A stretch of DNA of 64,000 bases from Rhodospirillales bacterium 24-66-33 (GTDB lineage: Bacteria; Pseudomonadota; Alphaproteobacteria; Reyranellales; Reyranellaceae): the NCBI GenBank assembly GCA_002281855.1, contig NCHQ01000010.1, forward strand, positions 62,001-126,000. Reading direction: 5' to 3'. A model generated the notes under the pieces. That model searched no databases and was not told the origin of the DNA. It saw only the letters and a program-made list of their open reading frames with translations. Within the stretch, counting starts at the first letter, position 1. Each line of letters begins with the position of its first letter. Both the position numbers and the translations under genes were made by a program. Below are positions 34,408 through 43,315 of the stretch, in pieces.

Positions 34408-34728
34408 TTAGGCGACGCATGTCCTCTCCGCGGCGGGGCGCACGCCGTCGGCACAGCATTCCTCGGCCAGGTAGGCGAGCAGATCGTGCATCAGCTCGTA
34501 GTTGGCGTGACAGACCAGCGTCGCGCCTTCCCTCACCTGCGTGACGAGGCCGACGATCACCAGCGACTTGATGTGATGCGACAAGGTCGAAGCCGCCACA
34601 TCGAGCTTGGCCTGGAGCCGGCCGACCGGCATGCCTTCGGCACCGGCACGCACAAGGGTCCTGTAGATATTCAACCGGGTTGGATTGCCCAGCGCTTCGA
34701 GGCGGGCAGCGGCATCGTCGAGCTTCAT
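34408..34728 (-). CDS. arsR: ArsR-family metalloregulator
   Basis: A 106-aa winged-helix repressor. HTH region LQAKLDVAASTLSHHIKSLV (about 40-58) and wing LVTQVREGATLVCHANYELM. Cysteines sit at the C-terminal end (EECCADG near 90, RTCVA at the terminus) instead of the classical helix-3 ELCVCDL site, so arsenite is probably sensed there. It stands 57 bp before the ArsO-like gene on the same strand and should repress it in the absence of arsenite. Confidence 0.88.
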   Translation of the reverse strand: MKLDDAAARLEALGNPTRLNIYRTLVRAGAEGMPVGRLQAKLDVAASTLSHHIKSLVIVGLVTQVREGATLVCHANYELMHDLLAYLAEECCADGVRPAAERTCVA

Positions 34729-34766
34729 GAGCGGAACATAGGGTGCCGTTGGCGCGAGTCAACTGT

Positions 34767-34778
34767 ATTTCCAGAAAT
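34767..34778. promoter_or_regulatory. Candidate ArsR operator before arsR
   Basis: ATTTCCAGAAAT, a 12-bp palindrome with TTC-N2-GAA core, 39 bp upstream of the arsR start codon. AT-rich surroundings suit a promoter. Confidence 0.45.
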
Positions 34779-34808
34779 ATAGAAATAGAGCTGTCTCCCG
34801 GGAACATC

Positions 34809-35102
34809 TCACTCTGTCTTCGGGGGTGCCGGATCGTTTCCGTGCAGGTCGATGTCGTCGAGGAAGCGCCCCAGTGTCGCCAGGCTCGTCTCGTATCCGT
34901 GCCGGCGGGCATGATCGGCGAACCGGTGCGGGTCGACGTGCATTTCGCGGATGACGAGGCCCGCGTGGCGCGCTTCAGCGGTACGCCTTCGGTGCAGCTC
35001 CGCCCATGCATGGTGAGTGGCGGGGGCCTCGCGGATGAGTTCCCGAAGGGCGTCGTAATCATGCGAGGCCACGAGCGGGACGCGGAAAACGACTGTCGTC
35101 AT
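34809..35102 (-). CDS. Small protein of unknown function in the arsenic island
   Basis: A 97-aa soluble-looking protein (MTTVVFRVPLVASHDYDALR; AGLVIREMHVDPHRFADHAR) with eight histidines and no cysteine. ATG 35102 has GGAG five bases upstream. No family recognised. It lies between arsA and arsR on the same strand, but the lack of cysteines argues against an ArsD-like chaperone. Confidence 0.6.
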   Translation of the reverse strand: MTTVVFRVPLVASHDYDALRELIREAPATHHAWAELHRRRTAEARHAGLVIREMHVDPHRFADHARRHGYETSLATLGRFLDDIDLHGNDPAPPKTE

Positions 35103-35211
35103 GGAGACTCCATGAGGGCAAGGGATGGCGATGATTGGTATGACATCCGATCGCGCGGCAGGCGTCATTGATCCAGATCATCCTTCGGTGGGGAAGGTCT
35201 TCGACAGGCCG

Positions 35212-36981
35212 CTAGACCACCAGGCTTGCCAGTGCCGCGAGCCCTTCGGGTGGGCTCGCCTGCCAGGGGAGCATGTAGAGTCGCCGGGCAAGTCCCTGCT
35301 GGACCCTTGCAATCTGTGCGCGCTCGCCGCGCAGACGTCTGACGAGCAGCGGATCGTGCGTGCCACTCCCCACCAGACTTCGATTGATGACCCACGCATA
35401 CGGCTCGATGTGCGCACGACGCAGATCCTCCTGCAGCGCGGCGGCCTCCGACACCGGCGTGGTCTCAGGGAGTGAGACCAGGATGATGCGCGAGTAGTCG
35501 GGATCCTGGAGCCGCATGAGGGGCGTCACGACCCGGCCGTGGGCGTGGGTCCCGATGCTCCGTGTCATTTCCCGATGGTAGGCGCCGGCGGCATCCATCA
35601 GCAGCAGCGTGTGGCCAGTCGGCGCGGTATCGAGCACGACGAAGGCGCTGCGGGCCTCCATCACGATGCGCGAGAAGGCATGGAAGACCGCGACTTCCTC
35701 TGTGCAGGGCGAAGCGAGGTCCTCGCGCAGCAGGGCGAGCCCCGCCTCGTCGAGATCCGCGGCGCGGGACGCCATGACCTTGGCGATGTAGCGCTGCGTT
35801 TCCTCGCGAGGATTGATCCGGTCGACCCGGAGGCCATCCATCGTCGCGCCAAGCGTCGACGCGACATGAGCGGCGGGGTCGGTGGTGCTGAGGTGAACGC
35901 CGTGTCCCCGCTTCACCAGCCCCACCGCCAGCGCAGCGGCGATTGTGGTCTTTCCAACGCCGCCCTTGCCCATGACCATGATCAGCCCGCGGCCTGCCGA
36001 TGCGAGTTCGTCGACCAGCCGACCCAACCCGGGCATCGCGGGCGCCGCCGGCGGCTCGTCCGCGACGGCTTTCGCCGGGTGTTCCGGCTCCCCGCCTAGC
36101 ACCTGTCGAAGCGCGTCCAGTCCAACCATGTCGAAGGACCGCAGCGGGATCCGGTCCTGCGGCAGCGGTTGCAGGGACTCCGGCAGGTTGTCGAGGACCT
36201 GGCGGCCGAGCGTCTCGATCGATCGCGCCACTGCATCGCCGGGATCGGTCGCCGCAAAGACTCCGTTGATCGCGAGGTACTGGTTGGCGAGCCCCAACGC
36301 CCTGAGCTCGGCACTGGTCCGCGCGGCCTCGCGCATGGCGCCGCGGTCGGGGCGACTGACCAGCACGATGGTCGTGCTTTTCACGTCGCCCAGGGTGGCC
36401 AGCGCCGCCTGGAAGCGCTCCTCCTGCATCTTGAGGCCGGAATGCGGGCCGAGGCACGAGGCGCCTCGGTCGTTCCCTTTCAGGAACCCGGTCCAGGCCC
36501 GGGGCAGGCTGAGCAGGCGCAGCGTGTGCCCGGTGGGCGCGGTATCGAACACGACGTGATCGAACGCCTCGGCGCGAGTGGCCAGCAAACCGACGAACTC
36601 GTCGAAGGCGGCGATCTCGGTCGTGCAGGCGCCGGAAAGTTGTTCGCGCACGGCGGCGCGGTCGGCATCCGTGGCATCCTTCCCGAGCTGTTCCAGGACG
36701 CGTTGCCGGTAGGCTTCCGCCGCGGCCTCGGGATCGATATTCATCGCCGACAGGCCGGGCGCGCCGGGCACCGGCCGCGGCGCGTTCGACAGCGTCGTGG
36801 CGAACATCTCGTCCAGATTCGACGCCGGGTCGGTGCTGATCAGGAGAACAGATCTCCCACGATCGGCGAGCGCGAGGGCTGTGGCGCAGGCGAGCGTCGT
36901 TTTCCCGACACCGCCCTTGCCGGTGAAGAACAGGTGGCGCGTGGGCGCCGCGAGGAGTCCGAGCGGGATACTGGCTGACAT
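35212..36981 (-). CDS. arsA: ArsA arsenite-transporting ATPase
   Basis: A 589-aa two-domain ATPase that powers arsenite efflux. Each half has a deviant Walker A (GKGGVGKTT at 21-29 and 338-346) and the ArsA signature DTAPTGHTLRLL or DTAPTGHTLLLM. The three metal-binding cysteines of classical ArsA are all present at equivalent places (Cys119 in SGACTTE, Cys176 in GASCLGP, Cys426 in ASPCTEE). No arsD or arsB is next to it; the pump in the island is Acr3. ATG 36981 is 100 bp from the arsJ stop. Confidence 0.93.
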   Translation of the reverse strand: MSASIPLGLLAAPTRHLFFTGKGGVGKTTLACATALALADRGRSVLLISTDPASNLDEMFATTLSNAPRPVPGAPGLSAMNIDPEAAAEAYRQRVLEQLGKDATDADRAAVREQLSGACTTEIAAFDEFVGLLATRAEAFDHVVFDTAPTGHTLRLLSLPRAWTGFLKGNDRGASCLGPHSGLKMQEERFQAALATLGDVKSTTIVLVSRPDRGAMREAARTSAELRALGLANQYLAINGVFAATDPGDAVARSIETLGRQVLDNLPESLQPLPQDRIPLRSFDMVGLDALRQVLGGEPEHPAKAVADEPPAAPAMPGLGRLVDELASAGRGLIMVMGKGGVGKTTIAAALAVGLVKRGHGVHLSTTDPAAHVASTLGATMDGLRVDRINPREETQRYIAKVMASRAADLDEAGLALLREDLASPCTEEVAVFHAFSRIVMEARSAFVVLDTAPTGHTLLLMDAAGAYHREMTRSIGTHAHGRVVTPLMRLQDPDYSRIILVSLPETTPVSEAAALQEDLRRAHIEPYAWVINRSLVGSGTHDPLLVRRLRGERAQIARVQQGLARRLYMLPWQASPPEGLAALASLVV

Positions 36982-37081
36982 GTCTTCACTCCGGGCATGG
37001 GCGCCCTGCGAGTCGTGAAGGAGACACAAGATCACCTGTCGCGCCTTGCGCCAGCGCAAGGCCGACGCCTGTTCGACCGGC

Positions 37082-38320
37082 TCAGGCCGCGCGGCCGACC
37101 GTCCGGATTTCGCCCCGGTGGGCCGGCAGCAGGAAGGTGATGATCCAGCAGGCCAGCAGCATCGCCGCCGAGCCGCCGAGGCAGAAGCCGATGCCGCCCC
37201 ATTGGTAGAAGAGTCCGGAGAGGAGCGTGCCGGCGAGGCGCCCGCAGGCGTTGGCGGCATAGTAGAAGCCCACATCCTCGGCCGCCTTCTCCGACCCCGC
37301 ATAGGCCAGGATCAGGTACGAGTGCAGCGAGGAGTTGACGGCGAAGGGCAGGGCGAACAGCGCCAATCCCACCACGACGACGAGATCGGGGCGCAGGTCG
37401 AGCGCACTGTTCAGGACGAGCGCGATCGCCAGCGGCACGGCGAGCAGGAGGCCCGCCCAGAGGCGCGCCCCCGGCACTTCGCGGCTGAGCCCGTCGGCGC
37501 TGCGCGGGACCAGGGCGGGGGCAACGGCCTGCAGGCCGCCATAGGCGATCGTCCAGGCGGCGAGGAACGCGCCCACCTCCACGAACCGCCAGCCCGAGGC
37601 GTAGAGGAACACCGGCAGGCCGACGACGAACCAGACGTCGCGCGCCCCGAACATGAAGACGCGCGCGGCCGCCAGCAGGTTGACGCCCGCCGACTTGGCG
37701 AACAGCTCGCGCATGGTCTTCGACGCCTTGGCCTTGCCGAGGTCGCGCGGCAGCAGCAGCAGACCGGCGAGGAGGACGAGGAGCAGCGCCCCGGCCATCA
37801 GCCAGAGCGCCGCGCGGAAGCCTGCCGCCTCGAGCAGCAGGCCACCCACGAAGAAGCCAATGCCCTTCATCGCGTTCTTCGAGCCGGTGAACCACGCCAC
37901 CCACTTGAAGAGACGGCCCGCGCCGTCGCCCGCCGTCGCCTTGATGGCCGACTTGGAGGCGGTCTTGGTGAAGTCCTTGGCGAGCCCGGCCAGGCCCTGC
38001 GCGACGACGACCCACGCAACGGAGAGAAGGGGGCTCCACGCCGGATCGAGCGCCGACAGCAGGAACAGGCTCGCGATCTGCAGCAGCTGGCCGGTCATCA
38101 TCATGCGCGGGATGCCGAAGCGTGTCGCCAACCAGCCGCCGGCCAGATTGGCGACGATGCCGGCGAACTCGTAGAGCAGGAACAGGAAGGCGAGCATGAA
38201 CGGCGAGTAGCCGAGCCCGAAGAAATGCAGCAGCACGAGCATGCGCAGCGCGCCGTCGACCAGGGTGAAGCCCCAGTACGACGCGGTGACGATCAGGTAG
38301 TCGCGCGTCGACGTGCCCAT
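37082..38320 (-). CDS. arsJ: ArsJ organoarsenical (1-arseno-3-phosphoglycerate) exporter
   Basis: A 412-aa MFS protein of the ArsJ type (DYLIVTASYWGFTLVDGALR; GLAKDFTKTASKSAIKATAG; GSKNAMKGIGFFVGGLLLEA). Known ArsJ proteins expel 1-arseno-3-phosphoglycerate, made from arsenate by a partner glyceraldehyde-3-phosphate dehydrogenase. Here the ATG overlaps the stop of exactly such a gene by one base (TGATG), so identification rests on both sequence and pairing. Confidence 0.9.
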   Translation of the reverse strand: MGTSTRDYLIVTASYWGFTLVDGALRMLVLLHFFGLGYSPFMLAFLFLLYEFAGIVANLAGGWLATRFGIPRMMMTGQLLQIASLFLLSALDPAWSPLLSVAWVVVAQGLAGLAKDFTKTASKSAIKATAGDGAGRLFKWVAWFTGSKNAMKGIGFFVGGLLLEAAGFRAALWLMAGALLLVLLAGLLLLPRDLGKAKASKTMRELFAKSAGVNLLAAARVFMFGARDVWFVVGLPVFLYASGWRFVEVGAFLAAWTIAYGGLQAVAPALVPRSADGLSREVPGARLWAGLLLAVPLAIALVLNSALDLRPDLVVVVGLALFALPFAVNSSLHSYLILAYAGSEKAAEDVGFYYAANACGRLAGTLLSGLFYQWGGIGFCLGGSAAMLLACWIITFLLPAHRGEIRTVGRAA

Positions 38321-39363
38321 CAGGCGCCTGCTTCAATCACCATCCGGGCGAGATCGACCATGCGGCAGACATAGCCGATCTCGTTGTCGTACCAGGCGTA
38401 GACCTTGAGCAGCGTGCCGTCGGTCACCATGGTGCTGGGGGCATCGACGATCGAGCTGCGCGTGTCATTGCAATAATCCGCCGACACCAGGGGCCGCGTC
38501 TCGTAGCCCAGGATGCCGGCCAGCGGTCCTTTGGCCGCTTCCTGGAAGAGCGCGTTGACCTCGGCCTCCGTGGTGGAGCGATTCAGCTCGAACACGCAGT
38601 CGGTCAGGCTGGCGTTGAGCACTGGCGCGCGGACGGCGTGGCCGTTCAGCTTGCCCTTGAGTTCGGGGTAGATGACCGTGATCGCCGTGGCGCTGCCGGT
38701 GGTCGTCGGCTGCAGCGACAGCATGGCCGAGCGCGCGCGGCGCAGGTCCTTGTGCGGCGCATCGACGACGACGTTGGTGTTGGTCGGGGCATGGATCGTC
38801 GTGATCTGGCCATGCCGGATGCCGATCGATTCGTGCACGACCTTGACCACGGGTGCGAGGCAATTGGTGGTGCAGGAGGCCGCCGTCAGCAGGTGATGAC
38901 GGGCCGGCTCGTAGAGATGGTCGTTGACGCCCAGCACGAGGTTGAGCGCCCGCTCGTCCTTGACCGGCGCCGCGACGATGACCTTCTTCACGCCACGATC
39001 GAAGTAGGCCTGCAGCTGCTCCGGCTTCAGGAACTTGCCGGTGCATTCGAGCACCATCTCGCAGCCGAGGTCACCCCAGGCCACGTCTCCGGGCGAGGCG
39101 GCGGCGCTGAAGCCCAGATAGGTGCCGCCCACCCCCATACCGCGCTCGCCATCGAGTTCGAAGGAGGTGTGCCAGCGGCCGTGCATGCTGTCGAATTCGA
39201 GAAGATGCGCGGTCGCGGCCGCACCGCCCTTGATCTCGTTTACGTGGATGACCTCAAGGCGGTTGCCGCGCCGAGGATCGTCCAGCGGGCGCTGTATGCC
39301 TCCGAACGCAGCGCGCAGTGCGAGGCGTCCCATGCGACCCATGCCGTTGATTCCGACTTTCAT
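38320..39363 (-). CDS. ArsJ-associated glyceraldehyde-3-phosphate dehydrogenase
   Basis: A 347-aa GAPDH. N-terminal NAD site [18 protein letters not shown], catalytic Cys164 in [12 protein letters not shown], and [20 protein letters not shown] and [18 protein letters not shown] near the C terminus. Some positions differ from glycolytic enzymes ([20 protein letters not shown]). With arsenate it forms 1-arseno-3-phosphoglycerate, which the coupled ArsJ exports; this gives arsenate resistance without reduction. It stands 16 bp behind the arsR-arsC fusion. Confidence 0.92.
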   Translation of the reverse strand: MKVGINGMGRMGRLALRAAFGGIQRPLDDPRRGNRLEVIHVNEIKGGAAATAHLLEFDSMHGRWHTSFELDGERGMGVGGTYLGFSAAASPGDVAWGDLGCEMVLECTGKFLKPEQLQAYFDRGVKKVIVAAPVKDERALNLVLGVNDHLYEPARHHLLTAASCTTNCLAPVVKVVHESIGIRHGQITTIHAPTNTNVVVDAPHKDLRRARSAMLSLQPTTTGSATAITVIYPELKGKLNGHAVRAPVLNASLTDCVFELNRSTTEAEVNALFQEAAKGPLAGILGYETRPLVSADYCNDTRSSIVDAPSTMVTDGTLLKVYAWYDNEIGYVCRMVDLARMVIEAGA

Positions 39364-39379
39364 GGCCTGTCCTGCCTAC

Positions 39380-40228
39380 TTACGCCGGTGCTTTTGCAGA
39401 GTCGCCGATCTCGTCGAGCCGCTTCTTGAGCGCCATCCGGTCGAGCGACGCATAGGGAAGGTTGACGAAGATCTCGAGGCGCCGGCGGATCATGCCGTAG
39501 AGTTCGTTGATCATGGTGGCGCGCTCCACCTCCGATCCCATGAACTTGGCGGGATCGGGCAGCGGCCAGGCGCCCGTGACCGGCCGCTCGCCGAAGTCGG
39601 GGCACTGCTGGCCCTGCAGGACGTCACAGAGCGTGATGACGAAATCCATGCGCGGGGCGTTCGGTCCGGTGAACTCGTCCCACGACTTGCAGCGCAAGCC
39701 CTCAACCTCGTGACCGAGGGCGCGAAGCTTGGCCAGCACCTCCGGCATCGGCTGTCCCGCCGGATCGGAGCCGGCGGAGTAGGCATTGAACTTGCCCTTG
39801 CCTACCTGCTCGAGGATCGCCTCGGCCATGAGCGATCGGGCGGAATTGTGCGTGCACAGGAACAGGACGTTGAAGGCGGGGGTCATGTGAACCTCGGGTT
39901 GATCCTCGGGCAGGAGTCGCGCCAGGTCGCCACAGAGGTCCGGTCGTCCGCCACAGCACGTCTCCGTCAGGAAGCTGAAGAGCGCGCGCAAACCGGCGAA
40001 GCGGACCGCGTAGATGATGTTGCGGCCCTGCCGGGTGGACTGGACGAGGCCGGACTGTTCGAGAGCGGCCAGATGGAACGACAGCGTCGAGGGCACCTGC
40101 CCCAGGGCGCTGGCGAGTTCGCCAGCCGCCATGCCGGAAGCGCCCTTGGTCGCCAGAATCCGCATCAGGTTGAGGCGGGTTTCCTGCGAAAGGGCACTGA
40201 ATCCGGCAGCGGCGTCGGACGATTCCAT
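39380..40228 (-). CDS. ArsR-ArsC fusion: metalloregulator joined to arsenate reductase
   Basis: A 282-aa two-domain protein. Residues about 5-100 are an ArsR winged helix (LASALGQVPSTLSFHLAALE; wing LVQSTRQGRNIIYAVRF) with Cys91, Cys92 and Cys99 as a likely arsenite site. After a short linker, residues 118-275 are a thioredoxin-coupled low-molecular-weight-phosphatase-type arsenate reductase. Its CX5R loop is C125-T-H-N-S-A-R131, with further Cys201 and Cys209 and acid motif WPLPDP. It would sense the product of its own reaction and reduce arsenate. ATG 40228 was chosen over in-frame codons further up, which have no ArsR homology. Divergent from acr3. Confidence 0.9.
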   Translation of the reverse strand: MESSDAAAGFSALSQETRLNLMRILATKGASGMAAGELASALGQVPSTLSFHLAALEQSGLVQSTRQGRNIIYAVRFAGLRALFSFLTETCCGGRPDLCGDLARLLPEDQPEVHMTPAFNVLFLCTHNSARSLMAEAILEQVGKGKFNAYSAGSDPAGQPMPEVLAKLRALGHEVEGLRCKSWDEFTGPNAPRMDFVITLCDVLQGQQCPDFGERPVTGAWPLPDPAKFMGSEVERATMINELYGMIRRRLEIFVNLPYASLDRMALKKRLDEIGDSAKAPA

Positions 40229-40229
40229 A

Positions 40230-40239
40230 ATTCTCGAAT
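40230..40239. promoter_or_regulatory. Candidate ArsR operator between arsR-arsC and acr3
   Basis: ATTCTCGAAT, a dyad with TTC-N2-GAA core directly upstream of the fusion gene's start codon and inside the 97-bp divergent promoter region. Binding of the fusion's ArsR domain here could control both directions. Confidence 0.45.
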
Positions 40240-40325
40240 AATCCAAAAATGTGACATACGTATTACTCAGTTGGCCGTTAGGAGTCGATGGCGAACCTCG
40301 GCAGATCGATCCGGAGACGACCCGC

Positions 40326-41369
40326 ATGTCCCTATTCGAGCGTTACCTGACCCTGTGGGTCGCCCTGTGCATCGTCGTCGGCATCGCGCTGGGACACTTC
40401 TTTCCCGCCCTGTTCCACGCCGTCGGCACGGCGGAGGTGGCGCACGTCAACCTGCCCGTCGCGGCGCTGATCTGGCTGATGATCATCCCAATGCTGATCA
40501 AGGTCGATTTCGCCGCCATGGCCGAGGTGCGCACGCATTGGCGGGGCATCGGTGTGACGCTGTTCATCAACTGGGCGGTGAAGCCGTTCTCGATGGCCCT
40601 GCTGGGCTGGCTGTTCGTGGGCTATCTGTTCAGGCCTTGGCTGCCGGCCGACCAGATCGAGAGCTACATCGCCGGGCTCATCCTGCTGGCTGCGGCGCCC
40701 TGCACCGCGATGGTGTTCGTGTGGAGCAACCTGTCGGACGGCGAGCCCGACTTCACGCTGACCCAGGTGGCGCTGAACGACACGATCATGCTCGTGGCCT
40801 TCGCGCCTATCGTCGGGCTGCTGCTGGGTCTCTCGGCGATCGTCGTACCGTGGCCGACGCTGCTGCTGTCGGTCGTGCTCTACATCCTCGTGCCCGTGGT
40901 GCTCGCCCAATTCCTGCGCCGTGCGGCGCTGGCGAAGGGCGGCCAGGCGGGGCTCGACCGGCTGCTGGCGCGTCTGCAGCCCGCCTCGCTGGTTGCGTTG
41001 CTGGCGACGCTCGTCCTGCTGTTCGGCTTCCAGGGTGAGCAGATCATCGCGCAGCCGCTGATCATCGCCCTGCTGGCCGTGCCGATCCTGATCCAGGTCT
41101 ATTTCAACTCGGGCCTCGCCTATCTGCTCAACCGCGCGGCCGGCGAGGACCATCGGATCGCCGCGCCCTCGGCACTGATTGGCGCCAGCAACTTCTTCGA
41201 ACTCGCGGTCGCGGCCGCCATCAGCCTGTTCGGCTTCTCCTCAGGCGCGGCGCTGGCCACCGTGGTCGGCGTCCTCATCGAAGTGCCGGTCATGCTGTCG
41301 GTGGTGAAGATCGTGAACGCCAGCAAGGGCTGGTACGAGTCCGGCGCCGCGGTGTCGCGTCGGCGTTGA
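40326..41369 (+). CDS. acr3: Acr3-type arsenite efflux permease
   Basis: A 347-aa ten-helix arsenite/H+ antiporter of the ACR3 (BASS-like) family. Signatures: IWLMIIPMLIKVDFAAM, AAPCTAMVFVWSNLSDGEPD with the essential Cys, LNDTIMLVAFAPIVGLLLG, and ALIGASNFFELAVAAAISLF. It exports arsenite from the cytoplasm and may work with ArsA. Divergent from the arsR-arsC fusion; ATG 40326 is the first Met of the conserved part. Confidence 0.93.
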   Translation: MSLFERYLTLWVALCIVVGIALGHFFPALFHAVGTAEVAHVNLPVAALIWLMIIPMLIKVDFAAMAEVRTHWRGIGVTLFINWAVKPFSMALLGWLFVGYLFRPWLPADQIESYIAGLILLAAAPCTAMVFVWSNLSDGEPDFTLTQVALNDTIMLVAFAPIVGLLLGLSAIVVPWPTLLLSVVLYILVPVVLAQFLRRAALAKGGQAGLDRLLARLQPASLVALLATLVLLFGFQGEQIIAQPLIIALLAVPILIQVYFNSGLAYLLNRAAGEDHRIAAPSALIGASNFFELAVAAAISLFGFSSGAALATVVGVLIEVPVMLSVVKIVNASKGWYESGAAVSRRR

Positions 41370-41375
41370 GGGACG

Positions 41376-41867
41376 CTATGGCTTCGAGCGCTTCCAGGGA
41401 AAGAACAGCTGCATCCCAGGCTGGAGCAGATCCCTGCGCGGCAGAAAGAGGCTCGCGACGAGGGCGACGCCCATGCTCCCCAACCACAACCAGAAGCCCA
41501 AATCGTGACTCACGATGCGACCGCCTGTCCAGCCGTTCGAGTGGAACTCGACGCGGAGGTGCCAGGGCGCGACCGCCAGACTCGCGGCGCACCACAGCAG
41601 GCCCGCCGACCGCGCTCTCCTGAACCAGAGCGTGGCCCATCCCATGAAGAGCAGGACGTTGGCCCACCAGGTGAAGAAGCCGTATTCCCCGCCGGTGTTG
41701 ATCTCGGCAGGCCAGAGGAGGGCGCCGAACAACAAGGCTGCGAAGGCCGATTCGCATGTCATTCGGTCGTTGAAATGACAGAGGGCGGTTTGCGTCAGGC
41801 ATGCCGCATAGAGGACGACGCTCAGGAACAGCAGAGGTCGGACGGCATCGACCGGCTTAGAGCCCAT
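41376..41867 (-). CDS. Membrane protein of unknown function
   Basis: A 163-aa protein with five or so hydrophobic segments (LLFLSVVLYAACLTQTALCH; AFAALLFGALLWPAEI; WWANVLLFMGWATLW; AGLLWCAASLAVAPWHL; LWLGSMGVALVASLFLPRRD). No family recognised. Its stop is six bases from the convergent acr3 stop, so it is not part of that transcript. Confidence 0.65.
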   Translation of the reverse strand: MGSKPVDAVRPLLFLSVVLYAACLTQTALCHFNDRMTCESAFAALLFGALLWPAEINTGGEYGFFTWWANVLLFMGWATLWFRRARSAGLLWCAASLAVAPWHLRVEFHSNGWTGGRIVSHDLGFWLWLGSMGVALVASLFLPRRDLLQPGMQLFFPWKRSKP

Positions 41868-42025
41868 GACAGGTTGTCCCGATCATCGTTCCGGCTTGAC
41901 GTTAGCGGGCTCCGGGGTTGCCCGCTAGGGCATACGTTGCTCACTGCGGAACCGTCGCCGCGCTGGCGGTTTCCCGGTGCGCGTCGGCTGCTATCCTCTG
42001 CCCGCGACAGGGAGCGTGAAGGACA

Positions 42026-42700
42026 ATGGATTTTCAGGAACTGGTGCACAGCCGCCGCAGCACGCGCGGCTTCAAGGACAGGCCGGTGCCGAAGGCGGTG
42101 ATCGCCGAGATCATCGAGGACGCCAAGCGCGCGCCGTCTTCGATGAACAGCCAGCCTTGGCATGTCCATGTCCTGACCGGCGCGCCGCTCGACGAGGTGC
42201 GTCGCCGCAACATGGAGGAGATGGTGGCGGGCAAGCCGTCGAAGCGTGACATCTTCACCCATGGCCCCTACGAGGGCGCCCATCGCGAGCGCCAGGTCGG
42301 CGTCGCCAAGCAGCTGTTCGCCGCCATGGGCATCGCGCGCGACGACAAGGCGATGCGCCAGGACTGGGTGCTGCGCGGCTTCCGACAGTTCGACGCGCCG
42401 GTCTCGCTGGTGCTCACTTACGACCGCGTGCTCGATCCTGGCGCCACCTGCCATTTCGATCTCGGCGCGCTGTGCTACGGCATCGTGCTGGCCGCCTGGG
42501 ACCGCGGCATTGGCGCCGTGGTGAACGGGCAGGGCATCGCGCGCTCCGACATCGTGCGCGAGGTGGCGAGCATCCCCGACGACGAGGCGATCATGACCTG
42601 CGTCGCCTTGGGCTATCCCGACGACAGGTTTCCGGCCAACGCCGTGAAATCGGAGCGGACGCCCGCCGAGGCTTTCGTGCGCTACGTCGGGTTCGACTGA
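42026..42700 (+). CDS. Nitroreductase-family protein
   Basis: A 224-aa FMN oxidoreductase of the nitroreductase family. N-terminal FMN-phosphate site VHSRRSTRGFKD, then AKRAPSSMNSQPWHVHVLTG (typical P-S-x-x-N-x-Q-P-W) and a C-terminal FMN contact GIVLAAWDRGIGAVVNGQGI and ALGYPDDRFPAN. It uses NAD(P)H to reduce nitro compounds, quinones or other acceptors; the natural substrate is unknown. ATG preceded by AAGGA. Confidence 0.9.
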   Translation: MDFQELVHSRRSTRGFKDRPVPKAVIAEIIEDAKRAPSSMNSQPWHVHVLTGAPLDEVRRRNMEEMVAGKPSKRDIFTHGPYEGAHRERQVGVAKQLFAAMGIARDDKAMRQDWVLRGFRQFDAPVSLVLTYDRVLDPGATCHFDLGALCYGIVLAAWDRGIGAVVNGQGIARSDIVREVASIPDDEAIMTCVALGYPDDRFPANAVKSERTPAEAFVRYVGFD

Positions 42701-42710
42701 AAGCGCGTCT

Positions 42711-43211
42711 CTAGCTCGAGGCGTTGCTCGTGCAGTTGGAGACGGCCTGGAGGACGGCCTCCATCGACTGGCGGGACAGGTCCCAGGTGTAGGTATTGCC
42801 GGCCAACGAGACTTCGAGCCGCTTAGCCGCCATGAAGCGGTCGACGGTCGCATAGTCGAGTGGCACCGAAGCGCGATTCTTGTCGGCAGCGTTCGGGACG
42901 ATCTGGATGGGCGGCTTGCCGTCGAAGCGGATCCGTAACGGTGTCTTGCCGCTGCCGTCGACGCCCGGCACGCTCATGAAATGCTGGCGGTCGGCAGTGA
43001 AGGCGATGCGCAGCAGGCTGGCGCCGCTGCCCTTGCTCGCGGCACAGCGGTGGAACTTGCCGCCCTGGCTGATCTTGAGGATGGTGAAGGTGCCGACCTT
43101 GCCGACCTGCTGTTCGTGCCACTGCGCCGACGCGGTCGGCGCGAAGAAGATGACGGAAACGGCCGCGCAGAAGGCACTCGCGGCCTTCGGTGCATTTGCT
43201 CTGTAACGCAT
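42711..43211 (-). CDS. Periplasmic protein of unknown function
   Basis: A 166-aa exported protein: signal peptide (SAFCAAVSVIFFAPTASA, cut before QWHE), then a beta-rich mature part (VGKVGTFTILKISQGGKFHR; LEVSLAGNTYTWDLSRQSME) with two cysteines (HRCAAS and SNCTS) able to form a disulfide. No family recognised. ATG 43211 chosen because it places the signal peptide at the N terminus. Converges with the nitroreductase gene, 10 bp apart. Confidence 0.65.
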   Translation of the reverse strand: MRYRANAPKAASAFCAAVSVIFFAPTASAQWHEQQVGKVGTFTILKISQGGKFHRCAASKGSGASLLRIAFTADRQHFMSVPGVDGSGKTPLRIRFDGKPPIQIVPNAADKNRASVPLDYATVDRFMAAKRLEVSLAGNTYTWDLSRQSMEAVLQAVSNCTSNASS

Positions 43212-43315
43212 AGACTGACGATCTCCCCGAGTTCGTGCGCCCCGCACGCACGCCGGCCGACTCTACAAGGAGGCGAACCGGCCGACAACAATTGCAACCG
43301 GAAGGAACGCGCCCT

